64,000 nt of DNA, from the NCBI GenBank assembly GCA_963402885.1, contig OY727097.1:5456001-5520000 (forward strand). Direction: 5' to 3'. Shown here piece by piece: positions 32,559 through 42,962 of this stretch. This stretch comes from Antedon bifida. Lineage: Eukaryota > Echinodermata > Crinoidea > Comatulida > Antedonidae. Made by a program: the position numbers and the translations under genes. The notes beneath the pieces were generated by a model. That model saw only the letters and a program-made list of their open reading frames with translations. It was not told the DNA's origin and did no database searches. Each line of letters begins with the position of its first letter. Positions within the stretch are counted from its first letter, which is position 1.

Positions 32559-33939
32559 ACATTTTGTTGTTAATGAGCTTTCAATTCGCGGCGACAAAAA
32601 ATCCACTCTAGTAACAAGTCTGGTCATCTTATTTCATGTTAAGCATGCAGGGAGGTTGGAATGTACTTCTCCACTTTATTACTCATCAAGTTTTGGTGGT
32701 TACTAGTTCCAGATGACGACTGACGACACATCCATCAAAATTGGAAACTGCCTATTAATTATAATAAGTTGTAAAATAACAGTAAAAATTTACTATTATA
32801 GAAACATAAATACTGTTAATGATTGAATAAGTATCTGAGTATTATAATGAATATGTGATCCTAACTATGACCTATATATATCCTATAATATTCACATTTT
32901 TCCTCAAATTTGTAAAATTAAATAATAAATATCTATATTGTAAATATTTGTAAATTACCGAGTACATTTAGTACTGTTATGATTTCATTCAATGAGTTAA
33001 ATTAGCTTAATTATATTATAGATCTAGGAGGTTTGGTATAAATTGCAAAAATGGGATGGGATGGGATTTTATAATCTTATAATCAGATAGCACTAACAAT
33101 TGACAAAGTATATTATAGCCTAAATTAGGGATGGAGTTTCTGAAGGATTATTGTACTCTTAGTAAATTACTGTAGATAGCAATTTTAATTTAGTTTACTT
33201 GCTTGACAAGTACAGTATAAGAAAGACAAAAACACAAAATATTACACGATCCACGACGCAATTAAGGAAGAGACCTTGTTGAAATAATGTGAAAACATGC
33301 AATTTCACAGCATAAATGTACTGTACATCGTATCAGACCATTCAAATTAGAAGTCTGTATACTGTTGTCTCATGCGACGATTCAAGTAGGAGTTTTCAGT
33401 AATTGTGCTGGTTATGTTTATACTGTCATTGGTACTGTAAATCAATTATTGTTGAATAAATAAACAATTATTAAAATATTTTGTTTATGGATTGGATTAT
33501 TTTTCTAGTAGTCATTGTTATCTCAAGCAATGAGAAAGTTCAGAAAAAAATGAAGAAAAAGACACCAACAATAATTAGGCCTACTTATAGCAGCTATTAC
33601 AGTAGATGATAAAAATAGTTGTTTATGATAACGATTACAATTGTTGATGATAGTTGATGATATATGATGATTATTGTTGTTGATGATAGTTGATGATGCT
33701 GTTGATGGTGATGTAGTTGATAATATTTACCGGATGAGTTTAAAAAGACAAGTAATGACAATAGTTCCTGATGATAGCTGATGATAATAGTTGGAGACGA
33801 TAACAACATGGGCAGATCCAGGTTTTTTTTAAAATAGGGGAGTACTTACATAACATTTATATTCTGTTTATCAGAAAGTAGTTCATCATTTCAATGCACA
33901 ACCCCAATTAGCACTCCCAACTCACCCCCACCTCCCTTC
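32559..33939. other. Intergenic region with ATG/ATC-rich simple sequence
   Basis: Candidate AATAAA signals for the preceding gene lie near 32925. At about 33600-33800 the sequence is rich in GATGATAGTT-type repeats. I see no further coding exon until the relic at 33940. Confidence 0.45.
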
Positions 33940-34066
33940 TTGGGCTTCTCCAACTACGCAAATGTGCTTTTGTTTGATTGCCGGAATCACAATTACAACT
34001 GAATACGTTGCTTATGATGCAAAACAATTACTCAAGCCAGTTAAGATTGCAGTTGGCTCAAATTGA
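33940..34066 (+). pseudogene. 3' relic of a small TCAF-like gene
   Basis: The segment is closely similar to the last 125 bases of the gene ending at 35940 (shared phrases TTGCTTATGATGCAAAA and CCAGTTAAGATTGCA). It has an extra base in the GATTGCGGAATC motif that breaks the frame, and nothing upstream matches the rest of the domain. It shows that a further copy once lay here. Confidence 0.8.
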
Positions 34067-35078
34067 TTTTAGTCTGTTTTTCACCAGCATGGGGTGAAAA
34101 TAGTCCAATTAAAACACAACACATAGAAGTTTTAAAGAAGTTTTAAACTGACAACATAGATGATTGTAATTTCATTTAGAAAATTGTTTTGTTCTGTTCA
34201 GTTTTTTTATCATTTCATTTATATATTTGACAAGATACATTAATGTACATTTTAACAAGACCATACATGTCTGCAGTCGCATGCTAAAATTTGAGTTAGT
34301 ATTTACCGACAGACAGACCAACCGACCAACCATCCAACCAACTGACAGACATAGTGTTGAGTCGTGTGTCGTGTTGCAAAATGTATGTTTAAAAAAAAAG
34401 GATTTGTCCTTTATAATTCACTTCACATTTACTGAGTCATCGTTTATAATTACAATTTCAGTATATAATTGATAGCAAGGGTCCTGCATAAAGAAGTTTT
34501 TATTGTACAAGGTTATGAATAAAAAGAGTACTGTGCATATACCAGATGTTTATTTCACTTATATAAAGAGATCATGTCAAACTGCGGTTTACTGCAGTAA
34601 CTATATTTATGTAGTATACGGTAAGCCAACCCAGATTGGCAAAATGCACAAAAAAGTTGCAGTTGCAAAAAATACTAACTAAGATCTACATTATAAAAAC
34701 AAACTAATAAATGAATAATTTATTAATACAGTAACATTTATTGTTAATTATCAATCATCGTGTTTCAATTATCTACCTGTGTTGGGACTGGAGCTTTCAT
34801 TTGAAAACTAAAAATTTGGACAAGCTATTCTGTAACTGTAAGTAGGAATTTCTTACTCTCTGAAATAACAATTTTATATCATAATATTAAATCCAAAATT
34901 ATGTCATTAAAAAAGCATACGGTTTTTGGTTTTTGTCAAGTCAATGATTATATGATTTCTTTTTTAAGTAGCAGGTTGGAAGAGATGACTGCTCAAAACA
35001 ATATATATATATATATATATATTATAAAATAATATAGAACTTCATGTTTTTTTTTGCAGGATTTTTCTCAAGAACAGC

Positions 35079-35940
35079 ATGGCAACCTCAAAAGTATGAA
35101 AATAAGTATACTTCTTTATAAATATGTCAACATACTAAGAAAATAACCTAATAACGGGAATAATAAATAGGGTGTAGGAAATTTACTGTCAAATAAAGAT
35201 TCTTAATAATGGAACAAACCATTTCATAATAGGGGTATATTCTATTTCTACTCAAGGTACTGAAAAGGTACATCCAAATTGTATTACAATATACTATAAA
35301 AAAACCATTCTCTATTCTACAGGTTAAATCGCAAGAATTTCTTATTAAAGGTGTCATACCCCTAAAACCATTAGAATGTGCCGTATCTAGGCTGGGCATT
35401 GTTGGAGATGCTTTTCCTGTTATATTGACGCCAGATGAAAAAATTGCAGTGGCAGGAGCGGTGTTTGGGAAGGGTCGAATTGTGCAAATGGCTCACGAAT
35501 CATATGTGTCGGTGACCGACGAAGCTAGTGGCTGGCCACGACTGGTCCGCAATATCTACAAATGGTTAGCCCCTGGAATATGTCGGCCTAAAGTTGGAAT
35601 ACTCCGACTGGGTTCAAACAAATACGAAAGTCATCTTGACGGAATTAAAAAATATGGGTTTATCAGTTCGTACGTCGAAAAGGTAGACGAGTTCAACTCC
35701 GTTGATGTACTCCTTGGCGATACATACACAAAATACAATGATGAGGTGCTTGACAAAATTCGTACTCTGGTGAAGGATAAAGGAAAAGGAGTCTTCTTGA
35801 TTGGTCACAATTGGGCTTCTTCTAATAACTATGCAAATGGGCTTTTGTTCGATTGCGGAATCACAGTAACAACTGAATATGTTGCTTATGATGCAAAAAA
35901 ATTACTCAAACCAGTTAAGATTGCAACTAGTTCAAAATGA
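35079..35940 (+). CDS. Single-domain TCAF-like protein B
   Basis: Two coding exons, 35079-35093 (MATSK) and 35323-35940, give 210 residues with one TCAF N-terminal domain: DAFPVI, GKGRIVQMAHESY, GWPRLVRNIYKWLAPGICRP, LLGDTYTKY, GKGVFLIGHNWA and ANGLLFDCGI. A splice acceptor (TTTTTTTGCAG) lies 19 bases before the ATG, so a noncoding first exon is likely. The polyadenylation signal AATAAATAA is near 36168. It lacks the C-terminal repeats seen in genes C and E. The phrase W-L-A-P-[GD]-I-C-R-P-K separates the small genes from the nine-repeat gene, whose repeats mostly read DDFP instead of GWPR. Role unknown. Confidence 0.85.
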
Positions 35941-36354
35941 TAACATAATTATTATCACACATGATTGTGAATGCAAGAATTGACAACTAATATTAATCTT
36001 TCACTATAACATGTTGGGGTTGAAGATAGTCTAATCAGATATCAGGGGTTTAATGTTAACAAATCTGCAAGGAGACTATTGAAGAAAACATTATTTATAC
36101 TATATAATTTGTTTACATTATTGTACATAATTTATGTCATTGTCATTTATTGTACGGTGTACATATGAATAAATAACATGAAGTTTATACTGTATATTTT
36201 TATTTCATTTGATTTATTTCATTCAGCCCCAACGATGGAACAAACCTCAAGGATTGGTGACTTGATCTAAACAAATTCTTTTCAAATTTAATATCAACAC
36301 AGAAATAATAATAATATATATAATAATTAATATTTGTTATTTATACTGGGTGAC

Positions 36355-36590
36355 CTTTTCAGTCAAAGATTGGTCTAACAGAGGGCCCATTGGCTGTGTG
36401 TGTAGCACACCAGGGTAACCCCTACTCATCTCCAAAGATGTACTAGATTCTTTAAAGTGCACATGAGCTAGATGTGTACACTGGACCTATCCGACCAGAA
36501 CTATGGAGCGAGTGAGCCTCGAACCCTTGCTGATAGTATGGCTATGTAATTACGGTTCAATCGCTCAGCCACTCACCTACTCTCCATTCA
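36355..36590 (-). mobile_element. tRNA-derived SINE (family 2), minus strand
   Basis: On the minus strand TGGCTGAGCGATTG (A box) and AGGGTTCGAGGCTC (B box) stand at tRNA-like spacing, followed by a body with the phrase AGTGTACACATCTAGC. A diverged body fragment recurs at about 53030-53125. Confidence 0.6.
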
Positions 36591-37221
36591 GTAGTACAGT
36601 ATATAATGTCAAAGAAAATAGGTTATCTGCCCACCTTTGACAAGAAACATACATTTACATTTTCATACTGTACCAAACAGGTTCTTTGGTTAATATTAAA
36701 ACAGATTTGGAACTACGGTTAAAGGTATTACGATGATGTAATGGGAGTGGTTGAGAGAATGCAAAAACACTTCACTTGTACTTATAACAATCTGTTCAAA
36801 TATTAACCAGTATCATCATATATTAGTAATAGTTACGGGCGTGTGTGATCCATACTTTTTCAAATTTACATACTATTAATTATAAACAAAGCAAATGGTG
36901 TAGACGTATGTCAGAAGCTACCACATGTGATTGAATGTAATTGCCAAGAAATTTGCATTAACAAGAGGTGAAGTATGTCACTTATTTACGTTTGAGCACC
37001 GTCCTAGAAAATATGTGAACTTTATGCTTAATTCATTATTAGATGTTCTAAAGCAATCAATGAGAAAAAAAGTATTAGTAGTAGTAAAAAGTAGTAAAAT
37101 ATTATTTGTTTATTATTTTATTATTCTATATAAATTCTATATAAACACTATGGTGAAGATAAGGTAATGAGAAAAAGTCTCTCCAAATAAGATTCAAACC
37201 CAGAATCTTCTTTTTTATTTT

Positions 37222-37398
37222 ATTTTATAACGCATCCAACAGCAAGCACAAACTCGCCAATTACAGGATGGATAAACTATTTTATATTTATCATGCTTAA
37301 AACTAAGTCTTATTTGAGGTTTAGGAAGTGGAGTTGAAAGAGTTGTGAGTTACAACCCTAAACACTGAACCTTTTACCACTAAGCTACAGCTCCACTT
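37222..37398 (-). mobile_element. tRNA-derived SINE (family 1), near full length, minus strand
   Basis: The minus strand reads GGAGCTGTAGCTTAGTGG, a degraded B box, GTTGTAACTCACAACTC and then the body with CTTAGTTTTAAGCATGAT and TTTATCCATCCTGTAATTGG. It matches the plus-strand copy at 54296-54482. Confidence 0.65.
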
Positions 37399-37701
37399 AC
37401 TTGATATGCAGATATCCTACAGTTAAATCACCACTGGGTCTTTTATGGCATCGTTCAAATTCAAACAGAACTCTTTGTAGAAGTGTTCTTGGATATTTCA
37501 GAGATGTACAACATTCTGGTCCTCAGAAAAGACGTCTTAATTAAGCAACAGCTTGGATATAATTCAAAAGAGCAAAGCAACCAATAACAAACAATTCCTG
37601 TTTCAAATACACATTTTCATCCAAAATGTCTATTGATAAAATTTCACAAATGTTTGTTTTCTAGAGGTTTGCATTGGGCAACATTTGTAGTAAAGTTTGG
37701 A

Positions 37702-38753
37702 ATGGCATCTGAGAAGGTAAGGTACACCATCAACCATGAATGTTGAAAAGGTGTTTTTATAGCCACTAAGGGTACATGGGTTGGAGATATCGGGTCCTTC
37801 AGAAAAGGTGAAAGAGTCCAGTACCTACATCAATACGACTACAATAATGGCACAAACATAGCAATAGGTTACAAAACAGCTATATTAAGGGGACACCTAG
37901 GACCAAAGGAGGAGCTCTACTGTATTTTTAAAAAAAACAATTTAGTAGAGTTAACTGTAATACTGTACTCTATTCATTATAGGCAAAATCGCAAGAATTT
38001 CTGTTCAAAGGAGTTGAGAAATTGACTGCAAATACGAATGTACCATCAATCATGAAGATATCGAAAGAGGCATTCCCCTTGGTTTACAGCAAAAAGAAGG
38101 AGGTGATTGTAGCCGGCACACACTTTGGAAAAGGCCGAATGGTTGCTGTCTCACACAGACAATACATATCAAAAGAGTTTGAAGAGAAAACAGGATGGCC
38201 AAGATTTTCACGGAACGTATATAAGTGGTTAGCCCCTGATATCTGCAGACCTAAAATTGGAATACTCAAGGTCAAAGATCAAGAATATTATAAAAAACAT
38301 TATGATAACATGACCACATTTGGATTCATCGTATCTCATGTAAGTAGTTTGACAGAGCTAGACAAAATGGATGCATTTCTTGCAGATACATCAACTAAGT
38401 ATGATAAAGATGTTCTTGATAAAATCACAGATCTTGTACAGAACAAAGGTAAAGGAGTTTTCGTAATTGGTCATAATAACGGCAATGTAAACCCATCTGG
38501 AAATGACATATTGCTAGATTGTGGGATGAAAATTACAAGCAACCGGGCAGCAAGTGGTGAATCATTACAACTAGCTAAGCCAGGTACTGGCATAACACCT
38601 GCTGATGATGGGGGCTCAGGTGGCTCAGGTGGAGCTGGTGGTTCAGGTGGAGCTGGTGGCTCAGGTGGTGCAGGCGGCTCAGGTGGAGCTGGCGGCTCAG
38701 GTGGTGCAGGCGGCTCAGGTGGAGCTGGCGGCTCAGGTGCTGGTGGAAACTAA
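37702..38753 (+). CDS. Single-domain TCAF-like protein C with Gly-Ser-Ala tail
   Basis: Exons 37702-37716 (MASEK) and 37983-38753 give 261 residues. Residues 1-210 form one TCAF N-terminal domain (AFPLVYSKKKEVIVAG, GKGRMVAVSH, GWPRFSRNVYKWLAPDICRP, FLADTSTKY, GKGVFVIGH, NDILLDCGM). After PGTGITPADD the protein ends in about eight units of GGSGGA, encoded by an 18-base repeat, and then GAGGN. Such a tail is unstructured and flexible. A splice acceptor (TTTTCTAG) precedes the ATG exon. The tail is not shared with genes B, D or E, so it is a recent addition. Role unknown. Confidence 0.85.
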
Positions 38754-38859
38754 GTACTTCTTTAAGCATAGCTTAATCCAGGAAGAGTGAAATAAATTTT
38801 CATTTGAAATAAAAATGGAACAATTTCACATTTAATCCTCAACAAATTAAAATTACTAA

Positions 38860-39250
38860 AGCTGCTCATAGCCAAAGGAGACAGAATGCATTAAAATAAA
38901 AACAGATCACTAGCATGGTGGAAATTGAAATAAATATTTAAACTCAAAGTTAAACGATTGTCCAATTGTCATAATTAGTTTGTTTCTGAATTAAATTAAT
39001 GGTGAAATACTTGAAAACCAGTATTGATAAATGAGGAGCTAGAATGCATTAACACAAGAATAAACTAAAAACATATTTAATTTTGAAGTAAAAACCATTG
39101 TCAAGTATCATTATCTGCTAATTTGTTTACTAATTAAATTGACGGTCAAATACGAAGAAACCATTGCTGATAAATGGGAGGAGCTTAGAATGGTCAATGT
39201 CAACATAAACATTAACTAAAAATACTTTTTATCTACTGTATCATTACCAT
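38860..39250. repeat. Degenerate direct repeats between small TCAF-like genes
   Basis: A unit of about 130-150 bases is present two to three times (phrases AAATGGGAGGAGCTAGAATG and TTAAATTGATGGTCAAATAC, with variation). It recurs at about 40555-40780 downstream of gene D, so it belongs to the local duplication unit. Confidence 0.5.
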
Positions 39251-39506
39251 AATTAAGCTCGTTAAAAATGACGATGTTGTCCAAAAAACAAGATGTAAGT
39301 ATTATCCATTACAATTTTTTTTCATGTCATTTTGTATTCATACAAATGATGAATTGGTTGTAGCGAAAATTAATGTCTTTTTTCAAAGGTAGAATTTTCA
39401 ACAAACATTTTATAAGGCTTTGAAACATTTTTAGTAGTAGTAAAACTCTATTTCAGATCTACCTTGAGGCTGTACTACCATTAGATAGTAAATATATTAT
39501 ACAACT

Positions 39507-40308
39507 ATGACTTCAAAAAAGGTAAGAAATAATCTTTTTTTCTGTCTTTTTTAAAAATTTTAATTTCTGTCTGCCTCAGCTGAACACAATGGTGGGAACA
39601 CTCTGGGATTCATTTTAGGAGATGGGAAGAAGACAAAATCTAAGCAATTAGCCCAGGGAAAGTAAAGAGGAGGAGAGTAGCTCTTTTACGCCAATCATAT
39701 CACTGACATTCTATTATTTGACACAGAATCAAGAGTTCATCATTAGGGGCATCTGGACAAACTTGATTGTAGAAAAGCCAATACATCCATCAGTCTACAC
39801 AACCACTGACAATGCATTTCCACTTGTGTACAGAAAGAACAAACTCATAATCGCAGGAGCTCCCTGGGGTAAAGGCAGAGTTGTACAAATGGGGCACAAA
39901 TACTTTCTTTCAGAGCCTAATGAGACGATGGGTTGGCCACGGTTAATGCGAAACATCTTCAAGTGGTTTGCACCAGGTATTTGTCGACCTAAACTTGGTA
40001 TCGTGCAGGTAGCAGACAGTAAACAGGATCATAAACCACAAATGGAAAATCTGACAAAATGGGGATTTATAGTGTCTTATGTAAACGCCACAAATTTAAA
40101 CACCGTTGATGCAATTTTTGCAGATTCGGCAACAAAGTATGATGATGAGATGGTTAAAAAAATTCAGACTATTGTGAAGAAGAATGGTAAAGGTTTAATG
40201 TTAGCTGGTATAGGGCAGGAAAATGAAGATCTAATAAAGGGATGTGGGATACACAGAACAGGTGAAAAACAAACAAGTGGTGAATTTAGATTGCTACTAC
40301 CGATGTAA
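39507..40308 (+). CDS. Single-domain TCAF-like protein D
   Basis: Exons 39507-39521 (MTSKK) and 39727-40308 give 198 residues. The TCAF domain is complete: NAFPLVYRKNKLIIAG, GKGRVVQMGHKY, GWPRLMRNIFKWFAPGICRP, IFADSATKY, GKGLMLAGIG, KGCGI. The protein is almost identical to the domain of gene E but stops at FRLLLPM. Immediately after the stop, the 3' UTR (40331-40348) contains a short stretch resembling the SPKS-coding repeat of gene E. An acceptor (CTATTTCAG) precedes the ATG exon. The duplication includes the upstream region. Confidence 0.85.
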
Positions 40309-40912
40309 ACAAATTTGAAAAAATAAATGTTCTCCTAAATGCTCACCTACTGTATTCTATAAGAACCTGACCAGAGATATAGCTAGAAGACTAGGAGTGG
40401 TTGTAGACAAGATAAGAATGGGTTGAAAACAAGCTGGATGAAGGATCCTAAAATAGGCTTTAGGCTTGCCAGAAGATCTTTATCTTTGAAAATGAGTGTC
40501 CCCACCCACTAAAAGTAAATATTTAAGCTCAATTCATCTGTAGAGTATCAGCATTTGTTTACAAATTAAAATAATGGTCAAATACCTAGAAACCAGTGCT
40601 GATAAGTGGGAGGAGCTAGAATTCATTACAAACAAAAAATTAATTACAAATATATTATAATATTTGAAGCTTAATATGTGAAGTATCATTATCATCGGCA
40701 CGTTTGTTTACATATCAACATGATGGTATTATACTCAGAAACTAACATTAACAAATGGTACAAATATGAAATACATGCTGTTGAACTTTAGTGCTAACGA
40801 CACAATGTTAAAACTGACTAACTAAAATGTGAGGTCTTGTTACAAGTAAAAATCTATTTCAGACTTCTCCTGAGCCAATATTATAGATAGTTTAAAACAA
40901 TAGTGTACAATC

Positions 40913-42200
40913 ATGACTTCAAAAAAGGTAAGAAATAAATTTACTCTACCAAATTTTCTGAAAATATAATCTCAGGATTTCCAGTTTCTGTCTGTCCCAG
41001 ATCAACACAGTGGTGGCAATATTATTGTAAAGCTCTGTCTACACTATCAAACTAGTTTGACAAAACAAGTGTGATGTGCTCATATATGGTCACATAAAAA
41101 AAAAGTAGGTGGAATTCAGCTCTTTTATGCCAACCATGCTACTGACATTCTACTACTACTCTTTGTAGAAACAGAATCAAGAATTCATCACAAGAGGTGT
41201 CTTGCCGAACTTGTCAGTTGAAGAGCCAAAATATCCAGCCGTTTACACAACCACTGACAACGCATTTCCACTTGTGTATAGGAAGAACAAACTTATCATA
41301 GCAGGAGCTCCCTGGGGTAAAGGCAGAGTTGTACAAATGGGGCACAAATACTTTCTTTCGGAGCCCAATGAGACTATGGGTTGGCCACGGCTGATGCGAA
41401 ACATCTTCAAATGGTTTGCACCAGGTATTTGTCGACCTAAAGTTGGTATCGTGCAGGTAGCAGACAGTAAACAGGATCACAAACCACAAATGGAAAACCT
41501 GATAAAATGGGGATTTATAGTGTCTTATGTAAATGCAACAAATTTAAACACCGTTGATGCAATTTTTGCAGATTCGGCAACAAAGTATGATGATGAGATG
41601 GTTAAAAAAATACAGAATATTGTCAGAAAGGATGGTAGAGGTTTAATGTTAGCTGGTATAGGACAAGAAAATGAAGATCTATTAAAGGGATGTGGGATAA
41701 AAAAAACTGGTGAAAAACAGAAAAGTGGTGAATTCAGATTACTTAAACCAATTGAAAAAGACTCTAAAACCTCACCTAAATCTTCTCCCAAATCCTCACC
41801 TAAATCTTCCCCTAAATCCTCACCTAAATCTTCCCCTAAATCCTCACCTAAATCTTCCCCTAAATCTTCTCCCAAATCTTCCCCTAAATCTTCTCCCAAA
41901 TCCTCACCTAAATCTTCTCCCAAATCCTCACCTAAATCTTCTCCCAAATCCTCACCTAAATCTTCTCCCAAATCCTCACCTAAATCTTCTCCTAAATCCT
42001 CTCCTAAATCATCACCTAAATCTTCTCCTAAAGCCTCTCCTAAATCCTCGCCTAAATCTTCTAAAAAATCCTCCCCTAAATCTTCTCCTCAATCTTCTCC
42101 CAAATCATCGTCTAAATCTTATAAAAAATCCTCACCTAAATCTTCTCCAAAATCCTCACCTAAATCCTCACCTAAATCTTCTAAAAAATCCTCACCTTAA
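40913..42200 (+). CDS. Single-domain TCAF-like protein E with long Ser-Pro-Lys-Ser tail
   Basis: Exons 40913-40927 (MTSKK) and 41175-42200 give 346 residues. Residues 1 to about 190 are one TCAF domain, nearly identical to gene D. From FRLLKPIEKDSKT onward about 150 residues consist of the tetrapeptide SPKS repeated some 35 times, coded by a 12-base unit, with a few variants (SKKS, SPQS, SPKA, SYKK). Repeated S-P-K is a classic phosphorylation site for proline-directed kinases and resembles the DNA-binding SPKK tails of echinoderm sperm histones; either link is inference. The intron contains a partial TWA-type MITE (41031-41100). Start chosen by match with gene D and a preceding acceptor-like ATTTCAG. 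Confidence 0.85.
41031..41100. mobile_element. TWA-type MITE, left part only
   Basis: It begins TAA then AGCTCTGTCTACACTATC and loses identity after about 70 bases. It lies in the intron of TCAF-like gene E. Confidence 0.65.
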
Positions 42201-42235
42201 TCCTCATTTAAATCTTCCAAACAATCCTCACCTAA
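41756..42235 (+). repeat. 12-base coding microsatellite-like repeat (SPKS)
   Basis: The 12-base unit TCACCTAAATCT, alternating with TCTCCCAAATCC and TCCCCTAAATCC, fills about 440 bases and runs a little past the stop at 42200 into the 3' UTR. The opposite strand is open for part of it (Gly-Glu-Asp-Leu repeats), which is a by-product of the repeat. Confidence 0.9.
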
Positions 42236-42962
42236 ATCTTCCATGCTAAATCCAAAAACATCTTCAGTGGGCAATCATCAAGGGAGGATTGTGAAATTTA
42301 GGCATTGGTACAAAATCAAAATGTGTGTAAATAATAACACTATACACAATAATAACATTCAGAATTAAATAAATTTGCGAAGTTGATCTAAATTTATATT
42401 AAGGTGGGATAAAAATAATTGGAGAACAAAGGATGCGCCGCTGACAAATATTGTGTTTGTGAGCTTATTCAAATGATAATAAGAATAATAAAGGTATACC
42501 TTATTGTATTGCTATTATACAGCATGACATCTGTGTTGCTTTCCTGTTTCACTTCTTTAGTTGTATTGTAGAAATAGTCGGAATAGTTTAAGTTGCTTCT
42601 ACTTGAACTTGAATGACCTATGACATGAAAAGTTTAACAATTGTTTCGTAAAATATAATGTTTTGATTGTTGTTGCCTTATACACTACAGTCAACTGTCC
42701 CGATGCTGAAACCGCTGAAAACCGGAAACTCCAAAACCAGGCTATTTAAAAGGTCCAAACAACTTTTGTCACCATTCATTTCTGGAAAACCCAGACATAT
42801 TAGCCAACTTTTGTCTGGGGAGTAAGTTTTATTGGTTGAACAGCTATTTAATATCTATTATCTTATTCTATTATTAATTCAATAATTTCAAGTCAATCTA
42901 ATTTAAAATTACAGCAAATAAAATTGAATGAACCTCTAGGGTTATAAAATAATAAAATATAC
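42201..42962. other. Region between TCAF-like gene E and the next minus-strand exon
   Basis: It contains the 3' UTR of gene E and a partial pogo-like MITE starting TACAGTCAACTGTCCCG at about 42686. I see no coding exon. Any extra TTC6-like exon needed to restore the phase could be hidden here or elsewhere in the large intron. Confidence 0.4.

Noticed and set aside
41525-41971. Minus-strand open frame of 148 codons made of Gly-Glu-Asp-Leu repeats
   Set aside because: It is the reverse reading of the SPKS coding repeat of TCAF-like gene E. Any 12-base repeat without stops is open in several frames; no start context or homology supports it.
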